This document shows, in pieces, positions 26,247 to 34,708 of a DNA stretch of 64,000 bases. The position numbers were made by a program, and so were the translations under genes. Numbering within the stretch: position 1 is the first letter of the stretch; the number at the start of each line of letters is the position of its first letter. Origin of the DNA: Frigoriglobus tundricola (GTDB taxonomy: Bacteria > Planctomycetota > Planctomycetia > Gemmatales > Gemmataceae); the NCBI RefSeq assembly GCF_013128195.2, contig NZ_CP053452.2:4650001-4714000 (forward strand), read 5' to 3'. Below the pieces are notes generated by a model that saw only the letters and a list, made by a program, of their open reading frames with translations, was not told the DNA's origin and did not search any database.

Positions 26247-27960
26247 CCAGGTGTGGCCGGTCGTGAAGGCCGCGGCCCTCGACCCGCGCCGCAGCGACGT
26301 GCGGACCGCGTTCCGCTCCCTCCTCGGCGACCCGGAGCGGGTGAAGCAGTTTTGGGACGAGGGGTTCGAAGCGGTCCTGCGCGAGGACTTCCGCACCTGG
26401 GATTCGCGGTGGGCGGTGGTGCGCGAGGCCGCCGGGCCGGCGGAAGCCCGCAAGTACCTCAACCGGTTCATCGGCAACGAAAAGGCCGAGGGGAAGCTGG
26501 CCAAACTGCCGACCGACGTGCGCGCCCGGCTGCGGGCCGCGTGCGGCGACGTGGGCCTGCCCCCGCCGCGCCCGCTGCTCGTGCCGATCGGGCTGGGCGA
26601 ACTCGAACCGCTCCTGGGCGCGCGGCCGGAGTGGGCGGGGTACACCGCGTTCGTCCTGATGGCGAGCGAGTCGTTGAACGCGATGGCGCACGTGCCCGCG
26701 CCGGCCCGTCAGCAGATGCGCAAACGGGCGCGCGAGTTCCTCCTCGGCGCCCCCGCTCCCGCGCTGGCCGCCTACGTCAAGCACGCCCGACCGCACCTGG
26801 ACGCCGACCCGAAGTTCCTCACCGGGCTGTTCACCCCGTACTCCGCGGGCGCGGCCCAGCTCATGGACCGGCTGCTCGCGGACGACACCCTGGAGCCCGA
26901 CGACTGGATCAAACTGTGTACGGTCGTCGGGTTGACCCAGGACGATTGGGGCGCGTTTTTGCTGGAACGGGACCGGCTCGCCCGCCTGCTGGTCGGGCTG
27001 GGCGGCGGCGGTGCCGGCAGGGAAGTGTGGAAGGGCTATCTGGACGCGCTCACCCCGGCCCTGATCTCGCCGGACCTGATCGAAGTGGCCGAGGGGGACG
27101 ACGCCGAGGTGATCCACGCCTGGGAGCGCGGCGTCCACACGCACCTGCGGGCCGCGGCCGAGCGGCTCACCGCGGCCGGGGTGAAGCTGGCCCCCGCGCT
27201 ACCGGACGGCGGGGTCGCCCGGCTGTTCGCCGCGAACAACCTGCTCAAGTGGGTGGACACGCCCGCTCTCGCCGAGCGCGACGGGGCCGACGAGGTGGCG
27301 CACGCGTGTGCGGCGTTCGAAGTGCCCCCCCTCGCCCTCGTGCGGGTGGCGTACACGAAGGGGGGGTACGACCAGCTCGACCTGCCGCACGAGAACGCAC
27401 GCCTCGAACCGCTCGTCGCCCTGTTCCGCGCCGCGTTCCCGGTGGACGCTCAGTACCAGACGGCCCAGACGGCCGTGACCCACTGGCTCGCGCTCTCCGG
27501 TTCCTGCCCGGCCCGGTGGCGTGCCGCGTTCCAGGCGCATTTCGTGCTGGCGTGCGTGCCCGAGTTGTATTACCCGAACCTGCTCGCGGAGGAGCGGCGG
27601 CAGCCGTTCGAGCCGCGGGCCGAGGCCGCCATCCGTCAGGCCATCGCCAGACCGGTGAAAAAGGCCGGACCGAAGCCCGCGGGAACCAAGCCGTTCGAGA
27701 TCGAGGAGGAGGGCGACGGCGAACGGCCGGCCCCCGGCTCGGCGGGCACGACCCGCTATTCGAGAAGCACGCGCTCGACCGGCTCAACGGCCCGGCGGGC
27801 AAAGCGGGGTGACTGGCTGGGGCTGACCATTATAATCGGCGTCTTGATTGTGCTCATCGCCGGCGGAGCGATTGCCTACGTCAGATTTGCGAGCAAGAAC
27901 GCCCCGCAACCGGAAACGACGCCCGAACAGCCGAAGGCGAGTCCGCCGGGCAAGAAGTAG
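26161..27960 (+). CDS. GAP1-like protein, C-terminal part with a membrane helix
   Basis: This open frame of 599 residues has only a GTG in a coding-looking context as its start. It continues the upstream frame after a one-base shift near 26095 and has no Shine-Dalgarno of its own. The sequence is helical and rich in Ala, Leu and Arg, without a motif I can name; it may correspond to the GAP1 middle and C-terminal regions. Near the end are a Ser/Thr/Arg linker, one membrane helix (LGLTIIIGVLIVLIAGGAIAYVRF) and a short Pro/Lys tail. The long part therefore probably faces the cytosol. It is followed after 77 bases by another membrane-anchored protein. Confidence 0.6.
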   Translation: MDAGTAGIDDLLALQSDPIGADELKGRVDQVWPVVKAAALDPRRSDVRTAFRSLLGDPERVKQFWDEGFEAVLREDFRTWDSRWAVVREAAGPAEARKYLNRFIGNEKAEGKLAKLPTDVRARLRAACGDVGLPPPRPLLVPIGLGELEPLLGARPEWAGYTAFVLMASESLNAMAHVPAPARQQMRKRAREFLLGAPAPALAAYVKHARPHLDADPKFLTGLFTPYSAGAAQLMDRLLADDTLEPDDWIKLCTVVGLTQDDWGAFLLERDRLARLLVGLGGGGAGREVWKGYLDALTPALISPDLIEVAEGDDAEVIHAWERGVHTHLRAAAERLTAAGVKLAPALPDGGVARLFAANNLLKWVDTPALAERDGADEVAHACAAFEVPPLALVRVAYTKGGYDQLDLPHENARLEPLVALFRAAFPVDAQYQTAQTAVTHWLALSGSCPARWRAAFQAHFVLACVPELYYPNLLAEERRQPFEPRAEAAIRQAIARPVKKAGPKPAGTKPFEIEEEGDGERPAPGSAGTTRYSRSTRSTGSTARRAKRGDWLGLTIIIGVLIVLIAGGAIAYVRFASKNAPQPETTPEQPKASPPGKK

Positions 27961-28037
27961 TCCGGACGGGGCGAAAGAAAACACCGGGATTCCGCCATGT
28001 ACTACGAGCCGGGGAGCTTCTTTGACGGAGGCCGATC

Positions 28038-29501
28038 ATGAAGGCGCGCGGGGGCGGGCTACTGCTGTTGCTGGCGGTCCCGTTCGGGCTGTACGTCGGG
28101 TGGCAGGTGAACGGGGTGGCCCGCACCGACATGATCGCCTCCGCCCCGCCGGCCGACCGCGGCGCGACGAAGGATCAGCTCGAAAAAGCCCACGCCAGGA
28201 CCGCCGCCTGGGCCGGTGAGGTGCGGAAGGCCGTAGCCGTCACGTGGCAGTTCCGGCCCGCCGGCCCCGAAGACCTGACGCCGGATGCCGCCGCCTCCGG
28301 CGTGGTGCGGGCGTCCGCCCTCCGGTCCGCCGATCTCAACGACCTCGACCTGTTCCTCTCCGGCGTCGAGCGGCCGACGTTCGCGGGCAAGTTGAAGGCG
28401 TCCTACGACCGGTGGGTCGTGGACGCGAACCAGGCCCGTCAGGACGAGCGGGAGGTGCGGGCGTGGCTCGCCCGGCCGCCGGCCGTCGCCTCAACAGCCG
28501 ACGCGAACAAGGCCCTGGACGCCGCCACGAAGCTCATCAACCAGTATTCCGAACGGTCGCGCTTCACGGACCGCGCGAAGACCGCTTCGTGGCGTGTTCA
28601 ATCGCGGCTGGTCGTCGTCAAGGCGCTGGCGGCCCAGGCCGACACCCAGTACCGTACGGCGGTGGCCGTGAAACTGCCGCTGAAAGCGGGGAACAATGAG
28701 ATCGAGACCGCCGTCGAAACGCTGACCGGGGTGCGAACGCTCATCGACGAGCTGCGCGCGGCCGAGAAGCAGGCCGACGAGGAGCGGGTGCCCCTGAACG
28801 AAAAGCTCCGCGGCGAAATCGACGCGCAGGGCGCGGTGGCCGACCAGTGCCGGGCCAGTCTGGAGTTGCTCAAGTTGTTCGCCCGCCCCGACCTGTTCAC
28901 CAACCCCGACGGTGCGGCGGCGTGGCTCAAGCAGGTGGGCGACCAGTACGCCGACACCAAGGACGAGAAAACCAAGGCGCTGCTCCGCGAAAAGGTGCAG
29001 GAGTTTTGTGACGCGTTCGTCCCCGAAAAGGTTCGCCTGGACGACGCGGTCCTCCTCAAGGGCGAACGGGTGTCCCGTGCCGAAGTGAAGGTCAAGTTCC
29101 CGCGCGGGGATGGGACAAGTGAGATCGTGGAGCTTTCCGCTGCCGCGGACGGGCTGAACGAGTTCAACGTGACCGAGCGCCACCCCGGCGACAGCACGTT
29201 CATCAAGTACAACGGTGAACAGTACCCCAAGCACTTGCAACCGACCGATCTGAGCCGGGCCGCGGTCGTTTTCATGAGCGAGCGAAACAAAGTCGGGCTC
29301 GGGACGCGCGGACCGAAGTGGACGGTCCAATCGGTGACGCAGTTGAAGAATGCGTGCGAGGCCAAGATGGAACTGGTAGACAAGATGGACCGGTTGAAGG
29401 CTCCCAAACCGGCGGACGACGAGTTGAAGATCCGGACGCGGTTGCAGAGCCTGTTGGACGGCCTGAAGGCCGCCCCGGCCCTGGTGGGCAGCGGATCATA
29501 G
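28038..29501 (+). CDS. Membrane-anchored coiled-coil protein of the vWA/PP2C cluster
   Basis: I do not recognise this 487-residue protein. It starts with one hydrophobic helix (GGGLLLLLAVPFGLYVGWQV), either an anchor or an uncleaved signal. The rest is mostly charged and helical (DQLEKAHARTAAWAGEVRKA, LRAAEKQADEERVPLNEKLRGEIDAQ), suggesting coiled coils outside the membrane, with a short beta-rich stretch (AEVKVKFPRGDGTSEIVELSAA) near residue 350. It is 77 bases after the GAP1-like gene and 30 bases before the first scaffold gene, so it is almost certainly co-expressed. A role as a stalk or link between the membrane partners is a guess. Confidence 0.6.
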   Translation: MKARGGGLLLLLAVPFGLYVGWQVNGVARTDMIASAPPADRGATKDQLEKAHARTAAWAGEVRKAVAVTWQFRPAGPEDLTPDAAASGVVRASALRSADLNDLDLFLSGVERPTFAGKLKASYDRWVVDANQARQDEREVRAWLARPPAVASTADANKALDAATKLINQYSERSRFTDRAKTASWRVQSRLVVVKALAAQADTQYRTAVAVKLPLKAGNNEIETAVETLTGVRTLIDELRAAEKQADEERVPLNEKLRGEIDAQGAVADQCRASLELLKLFARPDLFTNPDGAAAWLKQVGDQYADTKDEKTKALLREKVQEFCDAFVPEKVRLDDAVLLKGERVSRAEVKVKFPRGDGTSEIVELSAAADGLNEFNVTERHPGDSTFIKYNGEQYPKHLQPTDLSRAAVVFMSERNKVGLGTRGPKWTVQSVTQLKNACEAKMELVDKMDRLKAPKPADDELKIRTRLQSLLDGLKAAPALVGSGS

Positions 29502-29531
29502 TACGGCCCGAAGACCCGGCTGGGGCGGTCA

Positions 29532-31697
29532 ATGAATTTGCTCGTGGCGTGGAAGAAGGTGCTGCTGTTCGGCGCGTTCGGGGCAGTCGGCTGTCTGGCC
29601 GGCTGGCTCGTCGGCGAACCGTATTTGTTCGTCGCCGGGGAGGTGGCGGCACGGGCCGGCGCGAAGGGAGCACCGTCGCTCATCTCCCGTCCGACCTCGG
29701 CCGATCCGCCGCCCCTGACACGTGACTTTCTCGACCGCCTGAAAGCGGTCAACCCGCCCCCCCCGCCGCGTGACTTTCTCGACCGCCTGAAAGCGGCCGG
29801 CGCGAAGAGTGGCGACGTGCAAATTTCCCTCATCTGGTACGACACTAACGATCTCGACTTGCACTGCGTGGACCCGGACGGGTTCGAGATCTTTTGGAAG
29901 CCGGACCACCGGCGATCCCGCTCCGGAGGCGAACTCGACGTAGACCGCAACGCCGGCTGTCAAGACCCCATCGCCGAGCCGGTCGAGAACATCTACTGGG
30001 CCAAAGGCACCGCACCGAGTGGCACCTACAGCGTGTACCTCAATTTTTACCAGCAGTGCCCTCGCGGACCGACGGAATCAGATTACAAGATCAACGTCTT
30101 GCACGGCGGCGAGCGCCAGGAATTCAAGGGGACGATTCGGAAAGACCGAACGGATACTGGGCCGAAGAGGCTCATCTACAAGTTCCAGTTGGAGCCGAAA
30201 ATCGAGGTGTTCGCGCCCGACACATTTCAGTTGGCCCCTGGCACGAGCCTCCGGGTGCCGGTCGCCGTCCGGCGCGAATTCTTCCAGGGCAAAGTCGAAG
30301 TGAGAGCCGAGCGGCTGCCGGCGTCCGTGACCGCCGAACCGCTTGTCCTTCAGCCGAACCAGAGCGAGGGCGAACTAGTATTCAAAGCGACCGACGCGAC
30401 CATACCCGGCGAGACCCGGATCAAGATCGTGGCGGCCGGCGAGGGGGTGAGCTACTCCGTCGATCCCACACTTGTCGTTCCGAGATCGCAGTTCTCACTC
30501 TGGGCGGTGATTTCGACCGGCGTTTGGACGGCCCTGCTGGCGCTCGGGCTCTGCCTCGCGCTCCTGGCCGGGCAGAACCGGTATCTGGGCAAGGCCCCGT
30601 TCGCGTCGGGCCGCGTGCCACTCGCACTCGTTGTCTTGGGAGCGCTTGCGGCCGGGTTTGTATCCGGTAGTGTCGGACAGGTGCTGTATTTCGTGTTCCT
30701 CGCCATCGGCATCGCGAAGCTCGGGTTCCTCGTCGGCTGGGTTCTGCTGGGCGGCCTACTCGGCCGCGGAGTGAGCGCCTTCATTCCGAACCTGGACGGC
30801 ACGAAGGCCGCGCTCGCGGGGCTGGGCGGCGGGTTGCTCGGCGCGGTCGCGTTCTGGGCCCTGTCGGCCGCGGCGGAATGGATCGGCCGGTTCGGCGGCG
30901 CCGCCTTGCTCGGCTTCTGCATCGGTCTCATGGTGGCGGTGGTCGAGGCCGCGTTCCGCCGGGCGTGGCTCGAGGTGCGGTTCAGCGAGCGCGAGATCAT
31001 CACCGTGAACCTCGGCCCCGAACCGGTGAAGGTCGGTGGCGACGCCCGGGCCTCTACCGTGTGGGCACGCGGGGCTGCGGCGATCGCCCTCCGTTACTGG
31101 ATTCGCGACGGGAAAGTCTATTGTGAGGACGTCCCCGCGAAGCGCGAGGCCGCCGTAACCAACGGCGACACCCGCACCGCGGGCGGGGTGACCGTCGTGG
31201 TGCGAACCGGCGGCTCGCCGGCACCCGTGCGCGACCGTCCGCCGCCCGGACCAGCTCCCCAGCCCCCGCCGATCCCCGGACCGCCACCCGCCGCGCCCGC
31301 GCCACGGGCGACGGCGGCGCTACCCGGCCCGGTGCCGGCGAGACCGGCGGAGCCGGAGTACGACGACCTGCCGATGCCGATGGGGCCGCCGGCCCTGACT
31401 CGGCCGGCGACGCCGTCCATTCTGGACCTCGACGATTCACCTGTTGCGACGGCGCGGCCCGCGGTCCCGGCCCCGGCCCCGAAGCCGGTTCCGCCCGCCC
31501 GCTCCGCTCCGCCCCCGCCGAAGCCGCCGGTTCCCACGGCCGCAAAGCCGGTGGCCCCGCCCGCGCCGAAGCCGCCGGGACCGGCCCCGGCGACCGCACC
31601 GAAACCCGGTACTCCAGACTCCTGCCCCACGTGCGGGCGCAAAGCACCGGACCAATCCGGCGAACGGTACTGTATGGTGTGCGACCGGACGTTCTGA
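29532..31697 (+). CDS. Membrane scaffold with DUF2135-like ectodomain and C-terminal zinc ribbon
   Basis: 721 residues. After an N-terminal membrane helix (8-35) comes a YfaP/DUF2135-like domain (about 95-220: ISLIWYDTNDLDLHCVDPDG, GGELDVDRNAG, GTYSVYLNFY), an Ig-like beta domain (to about 315), several membrane helices (about 325-475), then AAFRRAWLEVRF. The C-terminal part has a small beta domain (480-560, with VNLGPEPVKVGGDA and NGD, FHA-like in appearance), a Pro/Ala linker, and a zinc ribbon CPTCGRK...YCMVCDRTF in the last 27 residues. The same membrane-to-ribbon architecture recurs in the protein at 37415, but with a vWA ectodomain. Probably a receptor or scaffold joining envelope signals to cytosolic partners. 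The FHA-like reading is tentative. Confidence 0.7.
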   Translation: MNLLVAWKKVLLFGAFGAVGCLAGWLVGEPYLFVAGEVAARAGAKGAPSLISRPTSADPPPLTRDFLDRLKAVNPPPPPRDFLDRLKAAGAKSGDVQISLIWYDTNDLDLHCVDPDGFEIFWKPDHRRSRSGGELDVDRNAGCQDPIAEPVENIYWAKGTAPSGTYSVYLNFYQQCPRGPTESDYKINVLHGGERQEFKGTIRKDRTDTGPKRLIYKFQLEPKIEVFAPDTFQLAPGTSLRVPVAVRREFFQGKVEVRAERLPASVTAEPLVLQPNQSEGELVFKATDATIPGETRIKIVAAGEGVSYSVDPTLVVPRSQFSLWAVISTGVWTALLALGLCLALLAGQNRYLGKAPFASGRVPLALVVLGALAAGFVSGSVGQVLYFVFLAIGIAKLGFLVGWVLLGGLLGRGVSAFIPNLDGTKAALAGLGGGLLGAVAFWALSAAAEWIGRFGGAALLGFCIGLMVAVVEAAFRRAWLEVRFSEREIITVNLGPEPVKVGGDARASTVWARGAAAIALRYWIRDGKVYCEDVPAKREAAVTNGDTRTAGGVTVVVRTGGSPAPVRDRPPPGPAPQPPPIPGPPPAAPAPRATAALPGPVPARPAEPEYDDLPMPMGPPALTRPATPSILDLDDSPVATARPAVPAPAPKPVPPARSAPPPPKPPVPTAAKPVAPPAPKPPGPAPATAPKPGTPDSCPTCGRKAPDQSGERYCMVCDRTF
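29721..29796. repeat. 28-base direct repeat inside the scaffold gene
   Basis: 29721-29748 and 29769-29796 are identical and encode the repeated peptide RDFLDRLKA on either side of a Pro-rich stretch. The period is 48 bases. It lies in the linker between the first membrane helix and the DUF2135-like domain. Confidence 0.85.
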
Positions 31698-31813
31698 AAA
31701 GTCTCGTCAGCGGAGCGCCCCGAACACCAGTACGATGAAGACCATCCGCGGGCGCCGAACCGGTTCCCGGCGCCGCCAGACCGAACGACCCCGAACAAGT
31801 CTCGGAGTGTATC

Positions 31814-32710
31814 ATGCCCTACGACATGCAGATCGACCGCGCGAACCCCGGCTGTATCGTGTTCCTGGTGGACCTGTCCAACTCGATGCTCGACGGCATC
31901 GCCGGGACGCAGCGGGCGAAGATGGACACCGTGTCCACGGCCATCAACCGCTTCTTCCAGGAACTGATCACGAGCTGCGAGAAGGGCGAAGAGAAGCCGC
32001 GGAACTACTTCGACGTGGGCCTGATCGGGTACACCACCGACTCCAACGGCGTCGCCATCGTGAGGCCGCTGTTCCAAACGGCTCTGACCGGCCGCGACCT
32101 CGTGTCCATTAGCGAGCTGTACGATCACCCGCTGGAGATCGAGCAGCGGCGGAAGAAGGAGTTCGTGGACGACGGCGCCGGCGGCCTCACGGAAGTCGAG
32201 AAGCAGATCGCGTTCCCGGTGTGGTTCCGCTCGCCGGCGCCGACCGAGATGTTCGGCACGCCGATGTGTACCGCCCTCGGGTACTGCAAGCAGGTGGTGC
32301 AGGCGTGGATCGATGCGCACCCGAACAGCTTCCCGCCGATGGTCATCAACCTGTCCGACGGCGAGTCCACCGACGGGATCCCGGTGCCGTTCGCCGAGGA
32401 CCTCAAGGGGCTCGCCACCGCCGACGGGAACGTCCTCCTGTTCAACTGCCACCTCTCGGGCCGCGACGCGCAGCCGGTGTTCCTGCCGGCGACGGACAGC
32501 ATGTTGCCGGACGAGTACGCCCGCGACCTGTTCGGCATGTCCAGCAACCTGCCGGACAAGCTGCGGCACATGGCCGAGGTAAAGGGGATCGCGGCCCCGA
32601 CCGGCTGCAAGGCGATGGCGTTCAACGCGGACGCGGTCAGCCTGCTCAAGTTGCTCAACGTCGGCACGCAGGTGGTCGCCGCCGCCACGCTGCCGCCGCA
32701 CCTGCGGTAA
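31814..32710 (+). CDS. TerY-like von Willebrand A domain protein
   Basis: The 298-residue protein is a single vWA domain with a full metal-ion-dependent adhesion site: D20-L-S-N-S24 (FLVDLSNSM), Thr149 in EMFGTPM, and Asp182 in INLSDGES. It has no signal peptide, so it is cytosolic. The DLSNSM core and flanking PGCIVFL match TerY of the tellurium-resistance/TerY-P systems, where a vWA protein works with a PP2C phosphatase and a protein kinase. A PP2C gene follows after 116 bases, but no kinase is nearby. It likely binds a phosphoprotein or scaffold partner in a metal-dependent way. Confidence 0.85.
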   Translation: MPYDMQIDRANPGCIVFLVDLSNSMLDGIAGTQRAKMDTVSTAINRFFQELITSCEKGEEKPRNYFDVGLIGYTTDSNGVAIVRPLFQTALTGRDLVSISELYDHPLEIEQRRKKEFVDDGAGGLTEVEKQIAFPVWFRSPAPTEMFGTPMCTALGYCKQVVQAWIDAHPNSFPPMVINLSDGESTDGIPVPFAEDLKGLATADGNVLLFNCHLSGRDAQPVFLPATDSMLPDEYARDLFGMSSNLPDKLRHMAEVKGIAAPTGCKAMAFNADAVSLLKLLNVGTQVVAAATLPPHLR

Positions 32711-32718
32711 GGGAAGAA

Positions 32719-32812
32719 CCTAACCCCCCGGCCCCCTTCCCTCTTAGGGAAGGGGGAGAAAAGCCCCGAGTCTGAGCCCCTCTCCCCTCGGGGGAGGGGT
32801 TGGGGAGGGGTC
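32719..32812. repeat. C-rich/G-rich hairpin element between vWA and PP2C genes
   Basis: It contains CCCCCTTCCCT/AGGGAAGGGGG (32732-32756, loop 3) and CTCCCC/GGGGAG (32782-32796, loop 3), enclosed by CTAACCCC and GGGGTTGGGG blocks. Similar in composition to the element at 24542-24671. It occupies nearly the whole intergenic gap and could modulate read-through from the vWA gene to the PP2C gene. Confidence 0.7.
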
Positions 32813-32826
32813 TTGCTGAGAGACCG

Positions 32827-34692
32827 ATGGACCCGACCCCCGCCGAGCCGCCGCCGGGCTGCCTCGTGCTGCTCCTCCGCCTCTCGGCCGGGATGACCGC
32901 GGACGTGGTCACCGGGCGCGGCGAGACCGTGGCCGTTGCGGCCGTGCGCCACCTGGCCGACGAGTTGCTCGACGGGCTGGTGAACACCCTCGCGGCCGGG
33001 TACGCGATCGGCGCTGTGGACGTGGCCGTCCTCGGTTACCGCACCGGCCCGGACGGGGCGCCGCAAGTGCTCTCGCTCCTGCCCGACGGCGATCCGAAGC
33101 CGCGGCTCGTGCCGCTGACCCATGTGGTCGGGATGCCGGCCGCCCCGCGCGACGCCGAAGGGCAGCCGAAGAAGTGGACGGTGCCGCCGGCCTGCGGGGG
33201 CGACCCGTGCCCGACCGCCGCACTGGCGGCGGCGTATCAAATGGTGTCGGTGTGGCTCACGGGGCGGTTCGCGGCCCGGCCGCCGGTCGTGATCCACTGT
33301 ACCGACACCGCCGGACTCGACGCCGCGTACTTCCGCGTCGCGCGGTCGCTCGCTTTGCTCGCGACCGGTCACGGACCGGTGCGCCTGCTCCATTACGTGT
33401 TCGAAGCGGGCGCCGAACCGGTGCCCCTCGGAACATGGGCCGCGGCGCCCGAAGGCGAACCGTGGGCCGAACTGTTCCGCACTTCGGGCGACCTGGCCGA
33501 AAACCCGGACGCCGGTAAGCCCCGCCGCCGCGCGATCGCGGTCAACGACTGGGACATCGGTGACCCGTGGGACGCGCTGTTCGCTTACGAGTGGCGCGGG
33601 GACACGGTCGCGTGGACCGGGAGCGGCGGCTTCGGCTCCAGCCGCGCACTGTGGGTCGAAAAGATGGGCAACACCCCCGAGCAGTGGGAGGACGCCTACG
33701 CCGTGGACGCACCCGGCGGAGCCGCCGCCATCGCTGATGGGGCCAGCAGCGGCATCTATTGCAGCATCTGGGCGCAGCAACTGAGCCAGCGGTTCCTGGC
33801 CGACCGGCCCGACGCGCGGGAACCGATCGCGCTGAACAAATGGGTGAACGGGCTGCGAGCGGAATGGCGCGCCGCGATCAATTACAATAACCTGAACTGG
33901 TCGAAGCAGGCCAAGGTCGATCAGGTCGGTGCGGCGGCCACCCTGCTCACGTTGGAAATCGGCCCGGAGGCCGACGGCGAGCGCCCGTGGCGGGCCGCCG
34001 CGGTCGGCGACGCCAGCCTGTTCTGGGTGCGCGGCGGGCGGCTGCTGGGCACGTTCCCGGTCGCCGCGGCCGACCAGTTCGGCTCCGCGCCGCTGCTCGT
34101 CCGATCGAACCCCGGCTTCCGCACGCTCGCGGTCGCCGCGGCGGGGACGTGCCGCCCCGGCGACCGGTTCGTGCTGGCGACCGACGCGGTCGCGGCGCGG
34201 CTGCTCAAGAGTTCCGCCGGCCCCGGACCGGAATGGGACCGGTTCGAGACGATGACCGCGGACGACTGGCGCGCCGAACTGGACACGCTCCGTCGGTCCA
34301 AAGACATGGTGAACGACGACTGCACGCTGGTCGTTCTGTGTGTCGCCGGTGCCGAGACGAGCGGGGGACGTGAGCCCCCCGAGGCGATCGGCGAGGACAA
34401 CGAGCTCGAAGACGAAACGCCGCTCGCGAACGAACACGCCTCCCCCGAGGCGACCGGCGCAGAAAGCGAACTCGAAGAACCGCTGGCGAGCGATGAGCCA
34501 CCGGCGGACGAGGACGCATCGCCGGTTCTGCTCCAAGCACCCGCCGAAGGCGAGGCCCGCGAGGAAGCGGACGTTCTCCCGTCGGCCGAGGAACTGGTCG
34601 AACAGCCCGAACCCCATGTCGAGCCCCCGCCGGCGGACGCTCCGCCGGCAGCCAGGGATGGTTTCCCGGAATCGACGGACCCGCGTGTCTGA
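32827..34692 (+). CDS. Degenerate vWA - PP2C-family phosphatase fusion
   Basis: 621 residues. The N-terminal 200 residues align in layout with the TerY-like protein next door (GCLVLLLRLSAGM against PGCIVFLVDLSNSM) but lack the MIDAS aspartate and serines, so it is probably a metal-free vWA. A PP2C domain follows (about 250-515) with metal aspartates in WEDAYAVDA, IADGASSG (D313), VGDASLFW (D405), LATDAVA (D463) and NDDCTLVV (D507/508). The last 105 residues are an acidic Glu/Pro/Asp tail. It should dephosphorylate Ser/Thr proteins in the cytosol. Its ATG at 32827 starts right after the hairpin element; the next gene begins 16 bases after its stop, so they are co-transcribed. Confidence 0.85.
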   Translation: MDPTPAEPPPGCLVLLLRLSAGMTADVVTGRGETVAVAAVRHLADELLDGLVNTLAAGYAIGAVDVAVLGYRTGPDGAPQVLSLLPDGDPKPRLVPLTHVVGMPAAPRDAEGQPKKWTVPPACGGDPCPTAALAAAYQMVSVWLTGRFAARPPVVIHCTDTAGLDAAYFRVARSLALLATGHGPVRLLHYVFEAGAEPVPLGTWAAAPEGEPWAELFRTSGDLAENPDAGKPRRRAIAVNDWDIGDPWDALFAYEWRGDTVAWTGSGGFGSSRALWVEKMGNTPEQWEDAYAVDAPGGAAAIADGASSGIYCSIWAQQLSQRFLADRPDAREPIALNKWVNGLRAEWRAAINYNNLNWSKQAKVDQVGAAATLLTLEIGPEADGERPWRAAAVGDASLFWVRGGRLLGTFPVAAADQFGSAPLLVRSNPGFRTLAVAAAGTCRPGDRFVLATDAVAARLLKSSAGPGPEWDRFETMTADDWRAELDTLRRSKDMVNDDCTLVVLCVAGAETSGGREPPEAIGEDNELEDETPLANEHASPEATGAESELEEPLASDEPPADEDASPVLLQAPAEGEAREEADVLPSAEELVEQPEPHVEPPPADAPPAARDGFPESTDPRV

Positions 34693-34708
34693 CCTCCGCG
34701 AGGAACTC

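Noticed and set aside
29532-29780. vWA domain in the first scaffold protein
   Set aside because: No MIDAS sequence is present; the ectodomain fits a DUF2135-like fold instead.
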